The notes under the pieces: model-generated | Told to the model about the DNA's origin: nothing | What the model saw: the letters and a program-made list of their open reading frames with translations, nothing else | Database searches by the model: none | Part shown: positions 8,796-17,197 of the stretch, piece by piece | Layout: every line of letters starts with the position of its first letter | How positions within the stretch are numbered: position 1 is the first letter of the stretch | Translations under genes and position numbers: made by a program | Source of the DNA: Prevotella sp. 10(H) | Lineage (GTDB): Bacteria > Bacteroidota > Bacteroidia > Bacteroidales > Dysgonomonadaceae | Reading direction: 5' to 3' | NCBI RefSeq assembly: GCF_000711235.1 | Contig: NZ_JOMI01000003.1 | Span: 310,001-374,000 of the forward strand | DNA length: 64,000 bases

Positions 8796-9320
8796 TCAAT
8801 ACTTCGAAGGTTTGTAATCAATGAGTTTTTCCAATCTTTTTATATACATATGTAAAAGATAAAGGGGTATAATCCCAAATAAGCAAAACGAGCAATCAAC
8901 AATTCTCCACCATAAAGGAATATCCCTTACTGCTCCGCAAATTAATGCAACAGGAATAACACCTATACAGGCTATCATTCCGAAATAGACAATCCAGATA
9001 TTCCTTACAGGTTTCATATATAGCCCTATAAAGGCAACGGCGATAACCAGATGAGAGAAGGCCAGCCAGTCGGTGCCATAAGCAAGGAATGGATAATCAC
9101 GGTTTGTATTTACGACGGCATTTGTGATAGTGGCTATCCATCCTTTAAGGTCTTCATAAGTATCGGGTGAAGCTTCCGGTGATATGCCTAAGATTTCGCA
9201 GACAATCCTTATTTCACTTTCTAAAGGAAAAGCTGTTATACCCCAGAATAATAATGCAAAAATATAAAATGCAGTTAGTGCTCTGATTTTTAATAATAGT
9301 TGTTTTTCCATTACCTTCAT
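8796..9320 (-). CDS. Four-helix membrane protein, unknown function
   Basis: A 174-residue integral membrane protein with about four hydrophobic helices (near residues 14-33, 85-105, 108-130 and 140-160) and a charged C-terminal tail. Not assigned to a named family. Two starts are possible, 9320 (MKVMEKQ) or the second Met three codons later. It is leftward and isolated, with a repeat locus lying directly upstream. Confidence 0.72.
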   Translation of the reverse strand: MKVMEKQLLLKIRALTAFYIFALLFWGITAFPLESEIRIVCEILGISPEASPDTYEDLKGWIATITNAVVNTNRDYPFLAYGTDWLAFSHLVIAVAFIGLYMKPVRNIWIVYFGMIACIGVIPVALICGAVRDIPLWWRIVDCSFCLFGIIPLYLLHMYIKRLEKLIDYKPSKY

Positions 9321-9718
9321 TGTTTTAAATTGGGATTAAATTTATCTATATAATTTAAGCGGATAGCCTTTAGCTGATAGCTCTTTGAAATGATATTAAT
9401 TACAAGTTACTTCGCCATATGGGTGGTTACAAGTTACAAGTTTTCGTTTCTCGTTGTCAATTATCAACTTTCCATTGTACATTGAAAAACGTTACTTTCG
9501 TTACCTTTTAACTAAATATGATTAATTAATGTGAAATAATTATGAGTAATGAGTGAATGCTTTTTCGCTTTTCATTGGCACATAGGCACATTTACTAATT
9601 TGCTCATTACTTTTGTTACCTTTTAACTATATATAGTTAATATATGCAAATCTAATAGAGGGTGCAGAGCAATATAGGATTTACACCTACACCCTCATTG
9701 ATTCAAAGGAGACTAAAC
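9321..9718. other. Intergenic region filled by repeat locus 1
   Basis: 398 bp between two leftward genes. Most of it (about 9361-9645) is the dispersed repeat described separately. No convincing ORF; the small frame at 9662-9874 is antisense to creD. Confidence 0.6.
9361..9645 (+). repeat. Dispersed intergenic repeat, locus 1
   Basis: Two same-direction 36-bp units at 9490-9525 and 9605-9640 (115 bp apart) share the core GTTACTTT-GTTACCTTTT followed by TTAACTA...TTAA. Upstream are short iterations of 'ttacaagtt' and an 'agctgatagctctttga' segment. The whole block is homologous to the locus at 63061-63346. No coding capacity is evident. Confidence 0.85.
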
Positions 9719-11101
9719 TCAATTCATATTATCGGAATTTTCATTATTCGGTATATATTGCGGAGGTATTTCTTCACTTATTCCTTCTGTAATTTCGCAC
9801 TGTTCTACTTCTTCATCTTTATACCAATCTACTTTGCGAAGTACAAACATGACAATTGCAAGTGCTACAAATAATCCTATTGCACCGAAGAGCAATGCCA
9901 TATTTTCCTGTTGCAGAATAATGTATAGGTATACATACAGCACACTAAGAAATACACCCATCATGGCTGTTTGCTTTATATTCCGGAACATGGTAGTGGA
10001 ATAGGCCGTTATCAGAAGTGTGGTCGCAATTGCTGAAATTAGATAGGATAATCCGAAGCTGATATGTTCCGATATGGCAAGTAGAAGCGTATAAAACAAT
10101 ACAAGCGCGCAACTGACCAACAAGTATTGAACGGGATGTATCCGCTTTCTGCTCAACAGTTCCACAAGGAAGAATACGACGAAAGTAAGTGCAATGAACA
10201 TAATTGCATATTTTACCGAGCGCATAGTCATCTGATATTTATCAACCGGATATTTGAGGTCTACTCCCAGGGCAGATGATTTGAGTATATCGTTGCTTCC
10301 TGTCCACATTTGCACATAATTGCGATTGTAGTCAAATACATTCCAGTTGGCATCAAAGCCTTCGTCGTTTATGACACGTTTGCTGGGAAGGAAATCACCG
10401 TCGAATGAAACTGTTTTCCACGGTGATTTAAGATGTATTTTGTTTTCTTTTCCAACTGCTGTGAAATATAGCCCTCGGCTGCCGTTCAGTGGCAGGTTGA
10501 ATTTGAAATCATAGTTGGATACAGAGGTATCGATTGGCATGGCGATAGTCACACCCGAATCTATAATACTATTGTTTTTGACACCCGGCTGTACTGATAG
10601 TTTTTTACCATTCATCTCAAATTCTATTTTGTCCCTTATCCCTTGCAGATAAGGAATGCCTAGAAGAATAAATGCATCCTTCCATTTGATTTGTTCGGGC
10701 CTTATATTCAACTTTGCATAATCGGGCAAGCTGAACTTACCATTGATCTGCATATCCGATTGAAAAACAAGCGTGTTATACATAGTGCGGGAGCGGTCTT
10801 CAGTATTGATACTGCCGTCGACATTGAAAGAAGCGGGGAGAAAATAAGCGTACGCTGTTATTGGATTTTTGTTCTTATCTGTTACCGTTTCGTAGGGTAA
10901 CACCAATATTGGTCCGGTAATACGTTGGGTTCCGCCCCATTTATTTGTGATATCATTCTGAGCATCCTGCTGGTTTTGTTCCCTGCCTTCTATCAGGCCT
11001 TGTATCATTGTGATAGGTATCAGCATTACTAATATCAGTACTGCTACAACAACAATCTTCACAATGAGCATGTCGGTATTAATTCCAAAATTTGTTTTCA
11101 T
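9719..11101 (-). CDS. creD: Inner-membrane protein CreD family
   Basis: CreD-family protein of 460 residues, a normal length. It has one N-terminal membrane helix (about 12-35), then IQGLIEGREQ, the family's typical opening with the RITGPILVLPY motif near 57-67. A large periplasmic domain runs to about 300, then six closely spaced helices, and an acidic cytoplasmic tail. CreD belongs to the CreBC regulon in Enterobacteria and affects envelope integrity and colicin tolerance; its biochemical action is unknown. Here it follows a winged-helix regulator and a membrane protein in one leftward operon, so it is probably controlled by that regulator, not by CreBC. Confidence 0.93.
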   Translation of the reverse strand: MKTNFGINTDMLIVKIVVVAVLILVMLIPITMIQGLIEGREQNQQDAQNDITNKWGGTQRITGPILVLPYETVTDKNKNPITAYAYFLPASFNVDGSINTEDRSRTMYNTLVFQSDMQINGKFSLPDYAKLNIRPEQIKWKDAFILLGIPYLQGIRDKIEFEMNGKKLSVQPGVKNNSIIDSGVTIAMPIDTSVSNYDFKFNLPLNGSRGLYFTAVGKENKIHLKSPWKTVSFDGDFLPSKRVINDEGFDANWNVFDYNRNYVQMWTGSNDILKSSALGVDLKYPVDKYQMTMRSVKYAIMFIALTFVVFFLVELLSRKRIHPVQYLLVSCALVLFYTLLLAISEHISFGLSYLISAIATTLLITAYSTTMFRNIKQTAMMGVFLSVLYVYLYIILQQENMALLFGAIGLFVALAIVMFVLRKVDWYKDEEVEQCEITEGISEEIPPQYIPNNENSDNMN

Positions 11102-11160
11102 GAGTTCTAATTTATATAAATAAAAGTTCTTTGAATTTCAAAGTATAATGATAAAAAAAA

Positions 11161-11460
11161 TTATGGTAAAGGATTAATTAATTTTTCAAGTGCGTCGATA
11201 TGTTCTTTAAATAGCCTTCTTCCCAGTTCTGAGACCTGATAAGAGGTATTGGGTTTTCGGCCTATGAATTGCTTCTTTACTTCGATCACCTCTTCTTTTT
11301 CCAGAGCTTTGAGATGACTCGCCAGATTTCCATCGGTAACATCCAGCAATTCCTTCATTGTATTGAAGTCTACGCTGTCATTTACCATCAGTACCGACAT
11401 GATGCCAAGGCGTACACGGCTGTCGAAGACCTTATTCAATCCTGATATAATATCTTTCAT
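11161..11460 (-). CDS. Winged-helix transcriptional regulator
   Basis: A 99-residue winged-helix regulator of the ArsR/MarR-like PF13601 type: RVRLGIMSVLMVNDSVDFNTMKELL, recognition helix DGNLASHLKALE, wing KKQFIGRKPNTSYQVSELG (each quoted in part by position 16-80). I chose the ATG at 11458-11460; a TTG six bases upstream is also in frame. The start is two bases from the stop of the membrane protein gene, so the two are translationally coupled. In many Bacteroidota this regulator precedes creD, as here, which suggests it controls the operon. Confidence 0.88.
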   Translation of the reverse strand: MKDIISGLNKVFDSRVRLGIMSVLMVNDSVDFNTMKELLDVTDGNLASHLKALEKEEVIEVKKQFIGRKPNTSYQVSELGRRLFKEHIDALEKLINPLP

Positions 11461-11462
11461 AC

Positions 11463-12068
11463 TCAACCGTTTTTAGCCGACTTCATGTCATATTTGTAGT
11501 AGATGAGGATGCCATATACAATATGTAAAACACCAAAGCCGATTGCCCAGAAGAGTAAGCCGTTATATACATATATTCCGGCAAGAAGTCCTAGGATAAT
11601 TTCGCATGCGCCTAATATCTTTATGTCCTTATATGTGCGTGATCCTGCCGCAATAAGAGCCAATCCGTAAAAGACGAGCATTGCAGGAGCAACCATATGT
11701 GTTGCATTCTGCATGATAAGGATGATACAAAATACTCCGCCTACTGCTAATGGAATACAAAAGTCCTTAGCTATTTGCAATGTGGCCGGCTGCCATAGTT
11801 TAGCATTGTCTTTCCTGGCCTTACGTGCTGAAAAGATCAGGCCTTCCGAAACGGCTAAGATGAGCACTATAGCTGCTATTATAGACAGATCATATACAAG
11901 GAATCCTGTAAAAGACAACTCACCTTCGAGTATGTAATGAGCTGCTATGGCCCCGATAATCGCAAAGGTTCCGGCTAATACACCGGATATACCGCTTATC
12001 GAAAGGAACTTGCTTGAGCGTTCCATCATGGAACGTATGTGTTTTAAGTCATCCAGATTTGTATCCAT
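11463..12068 (-). CDS. Multi-pass membrane protein of the creD operon
   Basis: A 201-residue membrane protein with about six hydrophobic helices after a short cytoplasmic N-terminus (DDLKHIRSMMERSSKFLSIS). Function unknown; it is first in the operon with the winged-helix regulator and creD. I start at the ATG at 12068 (MDTNLDD). The ATG 21 bases upstream falls next to a probable -7 element at 12087-12094, so the shorter product is more likely. It may sense a membrane signal for the regulator, but that is inference. Confidence 0.8.
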   Translation of the reverse strand: MDTNLDDLKHIRSMMERSSKFLSISGISGVLAGTFAIIGAIAAHYILEGELSFTGFLVYDLSIIAAIVLILAVSEGLIFSARKARKDNAKLWQPATLQIAKDFCIPLAVGGVFCIILIMQNATHMVAPAMLVFYGLALIAAGSRTYKDIKILGACEIILGLLAGIYVYNGLLFWAIGFGVLHIVYGILIYYKYDMKSAKNG

Positions 12069-12086
12069 AATATCTACTTTGAAATA

Positions 12087-12117
12087 CAAAGTAAGGCTAT
12101 ATATTTTTTATTTGCAA
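12087..12117 (-). promoter_or_regulatory. Probable promoter of the creD operon
   Basis: Leftward TTG (12117-12115), 20-base spacer, TTACTTTG (12094-12087), one mismatch from TAnnTTTG. The position makes a start at 12068 more plausible than 12089. Confidence 0.45.
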
Positions 12118-12178
12118 CTTAATTGACAAATATTTTATGCTTTGGAAAAGAGTAGGACTTTGAGAGTAGGATCTGATC

Positions 12179-12634
12179 TCATTCTTTCAGTAAACGATCC
12201 AGAAATTCATCGAACTCGCGGTCGAATTTTTCCATCAGATCATTGTCAATTTTTATAGTAGATTCTTCCGAAATAAGTAGAAGCTCTTCTATAACAACGA
12301 AGTTTTCATCTGCATAATTCACGGAAAAAGGCTTGTACAGATCAAGTGATGTGAACATATCCTCATCATCCAGTTGTTCGGTAACATTGCGTAATACTGA
12401 TGCAACTACTTCGTCGCTCAATTCATCGACTTTATCAACCCAGTTGAATACTACGATTTCAGCTACTTTATTCTCTTCGTCGTCGTAAAAGGCAACTTCA
12501 CCGCTTTCTTTGTCAACGGTAATGAAAATATCCGTAAGTGAACTTCCTTTATAATCATGGGCTAAGCAATCGATAGCCTGTTTAAAAGTGTCCTTAATTA
12601 ATGTAGATGTATCTCTGTTTGCTCCTGTTCCCAT
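12179..12634 (-). CDS. Conserved hypothetical protein, acidic
   Basis: A 151-residue acidic soluble protein without signal peptide or membrane segment. Predicted strands near 40-75 (DIFITVDKESGEVAFYDDEE) lead to a helix-rich C-terminal half ending in an acidic amphipathic helix (EKFDREFDEFLDRLLKE). I do not recognise a named domain, although the style is of a conserved Bacteroidota cytoplasmic protein. It lies upstream of creD and downstream of the serine acetyltransferase gene, all leftward but with its own spacers. Confidence 0.75.
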   Translation of the reverse strand: MGTGANRDTSTLIKDTFKQAIDCLAHDYKGSSLTDIFITVDKESGEVAFYDDEENKVAEIVVFNWVDKVDELSDEVVASVLRNVTEQLDDEDMFTSLDLYKPFSVNYADENFVVIEELLLISEESTIKIDNDLMEKFDREFDEFLDRLLKE

Positions 12635-12708
12635 TTCGACGATAGTTATTATGATGTAAAGTTATTAAAAATATTGGTTATGCGACCTCTATACTTTAAC
12701 TTTCAGTA

Positions 12709-13527
12709 TTATATATTGAAATCGATAATATGCTCTCCTGATGCAAGCGTATTATGTATCCTTATTTCCGAATTTTGTTGTACCAGAGAATAAGGAACAA
12801 CGCTTTTGGTCAGCCATGCATTACCTCCGATAGTGGAATCGTGGCCTACCACTGTTTTTCCCCCCAGAATGGTTGCTCCCGCATATATAACAACATTATC
12901 TTCTATTGTCGGGTGACGTTTTTCATTTGCAAGACTCTTTGTTACGAATAATGCGCCGAGAGTGACACCCTGATATATTTTTACATTATTACCTATAACG
13001 GTTGTTTCTCCGATGACAATGCCCGTACCATGGTCAATATAAAGTGCATGCCCTATTTCCGCTCCGGGATTGATATCCACACCTACTTTCGAATGAGCGT
13101 ATTCAGAGAACAATCGAGGTATAATAGGTGTTTTCATCTTGTAAAACTCATGCGAAATGCGATACACCACTTGGGCAAAGAAACCGGGATATGTAAGAAT
13201 AACTTCTTCTATCGATTTGGCAGCCGGGTCATTTTCGAAATACACCGTTGCTTCTTCAAATAGCTGGTCTTGCAGTTCGGGCAGGCCGGAGATGAATTTG
13301 TCCACTGTTTCTTCCGCTCTTTCTCTGTCGAGAAGTGCTGAGATGTTTTCTACAAGAACCGAATAGAAATAGTAGAGTTTCTTTTCCCGCGATTTTTCCT
13401 GATCGCATATAGGGAACAGAACCCTGTGGATAAGTGTATTCAGTGCATCTTCAAGCTCGATTCTGTTTATCGGAAGATGTTTCGACTCGGCTCTGAGTCT
13501 ATTTGCTATTTCGTAAATATTGGTCAT
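12709..13527 (-). CDS. cysE: Serine O-acetyltransferase
   Basis: Transfers acetyl from acetyl-CoA to L-serine, giving O-acetylserine for cysteine synthesis. The protein has an N-terminal helical domain (about 1-140) and a C-terminal left-handed beta-helix of hexapeptide repeats with the SAT signature DHGTGIVIGETTVIG near 170-185, followed by YQGVTLGA. I use the ATG at 13527 (MTNIYEI); the frame extends 14 codons further but begins with an unlikely hydrophobic leader. At 272 residues it matches the EpsC/CysE class of Bacteroidota. No cysK is adjacent. Confidence 0.9.
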   Translation of the reverse strand: MTNIYEIANRLRAESKHLPINRIELEDALNTLIHRVLFPICDQEKSREKKLYYFYSVLVENISALLDRERAEETVDKFISGLPELQDQLFEEATVYFENDPAAKSIEEVILTYPGFFAQVVYRISHEFYKMKTPIIPRLFSEYAHSKVGVDINPGAEIGHALYIDHGTGIVIGETTVIGNNVKIYQGVTLGALFVTKSLANEKRHPTIEDNVVIYAGATILGGKTVVGHDSTIGGNAWLTKSVVPYSLVQQNSEIRIHNTLASGEHIIDFNI

Positions 13528-13711
13528 ACTATTGGCATTGAGAACAACAAATGTAAGAATTAAAAACAAAAAATACGGAAATCTGATTTAGCTTATTTAT
13601 TATATGTTTTATATCATATTTTACTCCTGAAAAAATAAAGATAAAAAAGATTAGAAATAATACATTATTAATAAATTTGTACAGCATAATTACCGATTAA
13701 TAGTTAAATAT

Positions 13712-15049
13712 ATGAATATAAATAACATTTTGTCAGCGTTGGAGGCAAAACACCCCGGCGAAAATGAATTTCTGCAAGCAGTAAAAGAAGTGCTTGTATC
13801 TATCGAAGATGTATATAACCAACACCCCGAATTCGAAAAGAACCGCATCATAGAGCGGTTGGTAGAACCCGACCGTATTTTTACTTTCCGTGTAGCGTGG
13901 GTGGATGACAAAGGCGACATACAGGTAAATCTCGGATACCGAGTACAATTCAATAACGCTATCGGCCCTTACAAGGGCGGTTTGCGGTTTCATGCATCGG
14001 TAAATCTCTCCACTCTAAAATTTTTAGGATTCGAGCAGACTTTCAAGAATGCGCTTACTACATTACCAATGGGTGGCGGGAAAGGCGGTTCCGATTTCAG
14101 CCCGAGGGGAAAATCGAATGCCGAAATCATGCGTTTCTGTCAGGCATTCATGCTGGAATTGTGGCGTAATATAGGTCCCGATACAGATGTTCCTGCCGGT
14201 GATATCGGTGTCGGTACACGCGAGATAGGCTACTTATACGGCATGTATAAAAAGCTTGCCAGGGAAAATACGGGTACATTTACCGGAAAAGGCCTTGAAT
14301 ACGGAGGCTCGCTTGTTCGCCCTGAGGCTACAGGTTTCGGCGCCTTGTATTTCGTGAATGAAATGCTGAAAGCCAAGAATATAGATTTCAACGGTAAAAC
14401 CGTGGCGATATCCGGATTCGGCAATGTAGCATGGGGTGCCGTTAAGAAAGCTACAGAACTGGGTGCAAAAGTTATCACTATTTCGGGCCCCGACGGTTAT
14501 ATTTTTGATCCGGAAGGGGTTAGTGGCGAAAAAATTGAATATATGCTGGAACTTCGCAATAGTGGCGACGATATTGTTGCACCCTATGCCGAAAAGTATC
14601 CGAATTCTACTTTCTATCCGGGGAAGAAACCTTGGGAACAGAAAGTCGATATTGCCTTGCCTTGTGCGATCCAGAATGAACTTAATCTCCAAGATGCCGA
14701 AGCATTACTTGCCAACGGGGTTACCTGTGTAGCCGAAGTTTCCAACATGGGGTGTACCGCTGAGGCTGTCGACTTCTTCATCGAAAAGAAGGTGCTGTTT
14801 GCTCCGGGTAAAGCGGTGAATGCGGGTGGTGTTGCTACTTCGGGACTGGAGATGAGCCAGAATGCCATGCATATACAATGGACTGCAGAAGAGGTGGACC
14901 AGAAACTGCACCAGATAATGAAAAATATACATACTCAGAGCCTGAAATATGGTAAAGACAATGACGGGTACATCAACTATGTGAAAGGTGCAAACGTTGC
15001 CGGCTTTATGAAAGTAGCCCGTGCAATGATAGCGCAAGGAGTTGTATAA
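13712..15049 (+). CDS. gdhA: NADP-specific glutamate dehydrogenase
   Basis: Catalyses reductive amination of 2-oxoglutarate with ammonia and NADPH; a main ammonia-assimilation enzyme in Bacteroidota. It has 445 residues, typical of the hexameric NADP enzyme. Substrate motifs are GPYKGGLRFH (85-94) and GGGKGGSDF (121-129) with catalytic K124. The dinucleotide fold carries GFGNVAWGA near 236-244. The C-terminal motif NAGGVATSGLEMSQN is intact. A terminator follows 23 bp after the stop. It is monocistronic, divergent from cysE. Confidence 0.97.
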   Translation: MNINNILSALEAKHPGENEFLQAVKEVLVSIEDVYNQHPEFEKNRIIERLVEPDRIFTFRVAWVDDKGDIQVNLGYRVQFNNAIGPYKGGLRFHASVNLSTLKFLGFEQTFKNALTTLPMGGGKGGSDFSPRGKSNAEIMRFCQAFMLELWRNIGPDTDVPAGDIGVGTREIGYLYGMYKKLARENTGTFTGKGLEYGGSLVRPEATGFGALYFVNEMLKAKNIDFNGKTVAISGFGNVAWGAVKKATELGAKVITISGPDGYIFDPEGVSGEKIEYMLELRNSGDDIVAPYAEKYPNSTFYPGKKPWEQKVDIALPCAIQNELNLQDAEALLANGVTCVAEVSNMGCTAEAVDFFIEKKVLFAPGKAVNAGGVATSGLEMSQNAMHIQWTAEEVDQKLHQIMKNIHTQSLKYGKDNDGYINYVKGANVAGFMKVARAMIAQGVV

Positions 15050-15070
15050 TAACTAAAAACTAATCAATCG

Positions 15071-15113
15071 GAAGAAAAGCTCTTTGGACTTTAAAATCCA
15101 AGGGGCTTTTTGT
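15071..15113 (+). terminator. Terminator of gdhA
   Basis: AAAAGCTCTTTGGA and TCCAAGGGGCTTTTT pair with small mismatches around a loop of about eight bases and run into a T-rich tail. Confidence 0.8.
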
Positions 15114-15122
15114 TTACATATA

Positions 15123-15294
15123 TTAACTGTATTTAGTTAAAAGGTAACAAAAGTAACGGAAATTTCAGTTGGCAAGTAAACAAGATACGGGATACGGGCT
15201 GAAAGACTCGTCTACTTGTTTACCGTTTACTTGTATCTAATTGTAGAATTTACATTCTTTAACTATATATAGTTAAAAAGTAACGAAAGTAACG
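15123..15294 (-). repeat. Dispersed intergenic repeat, locus 2
   Basis: Two copies of the same 36-bp unit as at 9.5 and 63.2 kb, here on the minus strand, at 15123-15158 and 15259-15294 (136 bp apart). The DNA between differs from the other loci and contains its own inverted pair, CAAGTAAAC with GTTTACTTG. The flank near 15330-15350 (caaagagc, then atgactcat) resembles words found beside the other loci. Confidence 0.82.
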
Positions 15295-15444
15295 GATTTC
15301 CATGTTTTCTGGCTATTTATAAAATATCAAAGAGCGACGAGTAATGACTCATAATATAGATAAAGATTGTACGTTTTATATATTGATGATTAAACTAATA
15401 TTAATTTTGTGGGTCTATTTATATAACACCCTATAAAAAACATT

Positions 15445-15798
15445 ATGAAAACAAACAACTTACTACAAATAACACTTGCACTCTTTCTACTTTCGATAGT
15501 AATGGTATCATGTGGCGCTTCATTGCAATCCGGTATAAAACATGTACAACTGGATATGACAAAGCAGGAAGTAATCGGTAAATTAGGCAACGATTACGAG
15601 GTTGCTTCTATGGCAAAAACAGAACAGGGGAATGTAGAGGTGCTGCGTTATACAATTTATATGGCACACGAAAATAAAGCAGTTCCTTCTAATTACTATT
15701 TGTTACATTTCCTGAATGGAAAACTGGTGGAGGTTAATCAGGAAGACGCAATTGTGCCGATTCCGGTACACCGACCGCATCCACGTCCCGGAAGATAG
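15445..15798 (+). CDS. Small lipoprotein, BamE/SmpA-like
   Basis: A 117-residue lipoprotein with lipobox ending MVSC (C23). After the anchor comes HVQLDMTKQEVIGKLGN, the helix-turn motif of SmpA/OmlA (BamE-like) folds, followed by beta strands ending in a proline- and histidine-rich tail (HRPHPRPGR). BamE-like folds bind protein partners in the periplasm; a role in outer-membrane assembly is not shown by context, since no bam gene is nearby. It stands alone. Confidence 0.75.
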   Translation: MKTNNLLQITLALFLLSIVMVSCGASLQSGIKHVQLDMTKQEVIGKLGNDYEVASMAKTEQGNVEVLRYTIYMAHENKAVPSNYYLLHFLNGKLVEVNQEDAIVPIPVHRPHPRPGR

Positions 15799-15885
15799 GT
15801 TTCCGTTCTTTATGATAGTTTGATTTTAATCGCATGGCAAAATATTACTACCTTTGCCCGTGCTTATTAAATCTGTCAGACAAAT

Positions 15886-17193
15886 ATGAACCGATATAAC
15901 AAATGGTATCGCTCTAAAGGCTGGGCATTGATGCCATTAGCTGTGTTTTTTCTTCTTTATGCCCTTACTTTTATATTTACAGGTGATCTGTATCAGATGC
16001 CGGTATCGGTTGCTTTTATGACGGCATCTCTTGTTGCGGTTTTATATTCGAAGGGTGGTAAGCTTTCCAATCGCATTACGCAATTCTGCCGCGGCGCTGC
16101 CAACGAAACTATTATGCTGATGGTTGTCATATTTATTCTGGCAGGTGCTTTTGCCGGAACAGCCAAAGCTATGGGAGCGGTAGATGCCACAGTGGATATG
16201 ATGTTGTATTTGTTACCCGAGAAGACAATTTTAGCAAGTATGTTTATTGCAGGATGTTTCATTTCCATGTCGATGGGAACATCTACCGGAACGATTGCCG
16301 CCTTGGCGCCTATTGCAGTGGGCGTATCTTCGCAGACAGGCATCGATCTGCCGATGATGCTGGGCGTTGTGGTAGGAGGGGCAATGTTCGGCGATAATCT
16401 TTCTTATATTTCCGATACTACGATTGTAGCCACGCGTACACAGGGCTGTAAGATGCAGGATAAGTTTAAAGTAAATATCCGTATTGTCTTACCGGTCGTT
16501 TTGATTGTGTTGGGCATTTATATTTATCAGGGTATGGAACTGGCCGGAACAGCAACTGTTGCGGTTAATGAAGTGGAATGGCTGAAAGTTCTTCCATATC
16601 TTGCCGTACTGGTAGCAGCTTTAGCAGGAATGAACGTAATGGCAGTTCTTGCTTTGGGGATAATTCTTTCGGGAATAATAGGGTTGGTTACAGGCGGCTT
16701 CGGCGTTTGGGACTGGACTGCAGCTATGAGTAAAGGCATAGTAGTGGATATGGGCGAACTTATTATCGTTTCGCTGATGGCAGGTGGGATGTTTGAGCTT
16801 ATCCGTTTTAATGGAGGTATCGACTGGCTGATAGAGAAAATGACGCGGAATATCAAATCGAAGCGTTCGGCTGAATTTTCCATTGCCGGACTGGTTTCTT
16901 TTACAAACCTTTGTACGGCAAATAATACGATAGCACTCATTATCAGCGGACCTATTGCTAAAAATATAAGTGATAAATTCGGTTTGGATGGCAGGAAAAT
17001 AGCCAGTTTGCTCGATACTTTTTCCTGTTTCGTGCAAGGGTTGATACCTTATGGGGCACAACTGCTCATTGCGGCAGGGCTGGCAAAAGTAAATCCCATT
17101 GAAATAATACCGTATTTATATTATCCGTTTCTACTTGGTATAGCTGCCACAGCGGCTATTATATTCCGGTATCCGCGTAAATATCACAGGTAA
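15886..17193 (+). CDS. NhaC-type Na+/H+ antiporter family protein
   Basis: Polytopic inner-membrane transporter of the NhaC superfamily (PF03553), 435 residues with about eleven hydrophobic helices. Typical motifs are GTSTGTIAALAPIA near 130-145, GAMFGDNLSYISDTTIVA near 165-182, and TANNTIALIISGP in the second half. The best-known activity is sodium/proton exchange, but members also exchange malate/lactate or amino acids, so the substrate is open. A TACCTTTG box lies just upstream at 15849-15856. It converges on the DeoR-type regulator gene four bases away. Confidence 0.9.
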   Translation: MNRYNKWYRSKGWALMPLAVFFLLYALTFIFTGDLYQMPVSVAFMTASLVAVLYSKGGKLSNRITQFCRGAANETIMLMVVIFILAGAFAGTAKAMGAVDATVDMMLYLLPEKTILASMFIAGCFISMSMGTSTGTIAALAPIAVGVSSQTGIDLPMMLGVVVGGAMFGDNLSYISDTTIVATRTQGCKMQDKFKVNIRIVLPVVLIVLGIYIYQGMELAGTATVAVNEVEWLKVLPYLAVLVAALAGMNVMAVLALGIILSGIIGLVTGGFGVWDWTAAMSKGIVVDMGELIIVSLMAGGMFELIRFNGGIDWLIEKMTRNIKSKRSAEFSIAGLVSFTNLCTANNTIALIISGPIAKNISDKFGLDGRKIASLLDTFSCFVQGLIPYGAQLLIAAGLAKVNPIEIIPYLYYPFLLGIAATAAIIFRYPRKYHR

Positions 17194-17197
17194 AAGT

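Larger units (their letters stand above)
15050..15444. other. Intergenic region with terminator and repeat locus 2
   Basis: 395 bp downstream of gdhA. It contains the gdhA terminator, the paired 36-bp repeats at 15123-15294, then AT-rich DNA to the next gene with a TAnnTTTG-like box at 15402-15409. No ORF is supported. Confidence 0.55.

Noticed and set aside
9361-9645. CRISPR-like array
   Set aside because: Only two 36-bp units per locus at more than 100-bp spacing, different spacers in only one case, and no cas genes.
9658-9696. GAGGGTG/CACCCTC stem as a creD terminator
   Set aside because: Seven pairs with a 25-base loop and no T-run; too weak to call.
14230-15037. Minus-strand frames across gdhA
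   Set aside because: Shadows of a strongly conserved gene with high-bias codons.
15849-15856. Full promoter for the antiporter gene
   Set aside because: The TACCTTTG box is good, but no -33 TTG lies at 19-21 bases.
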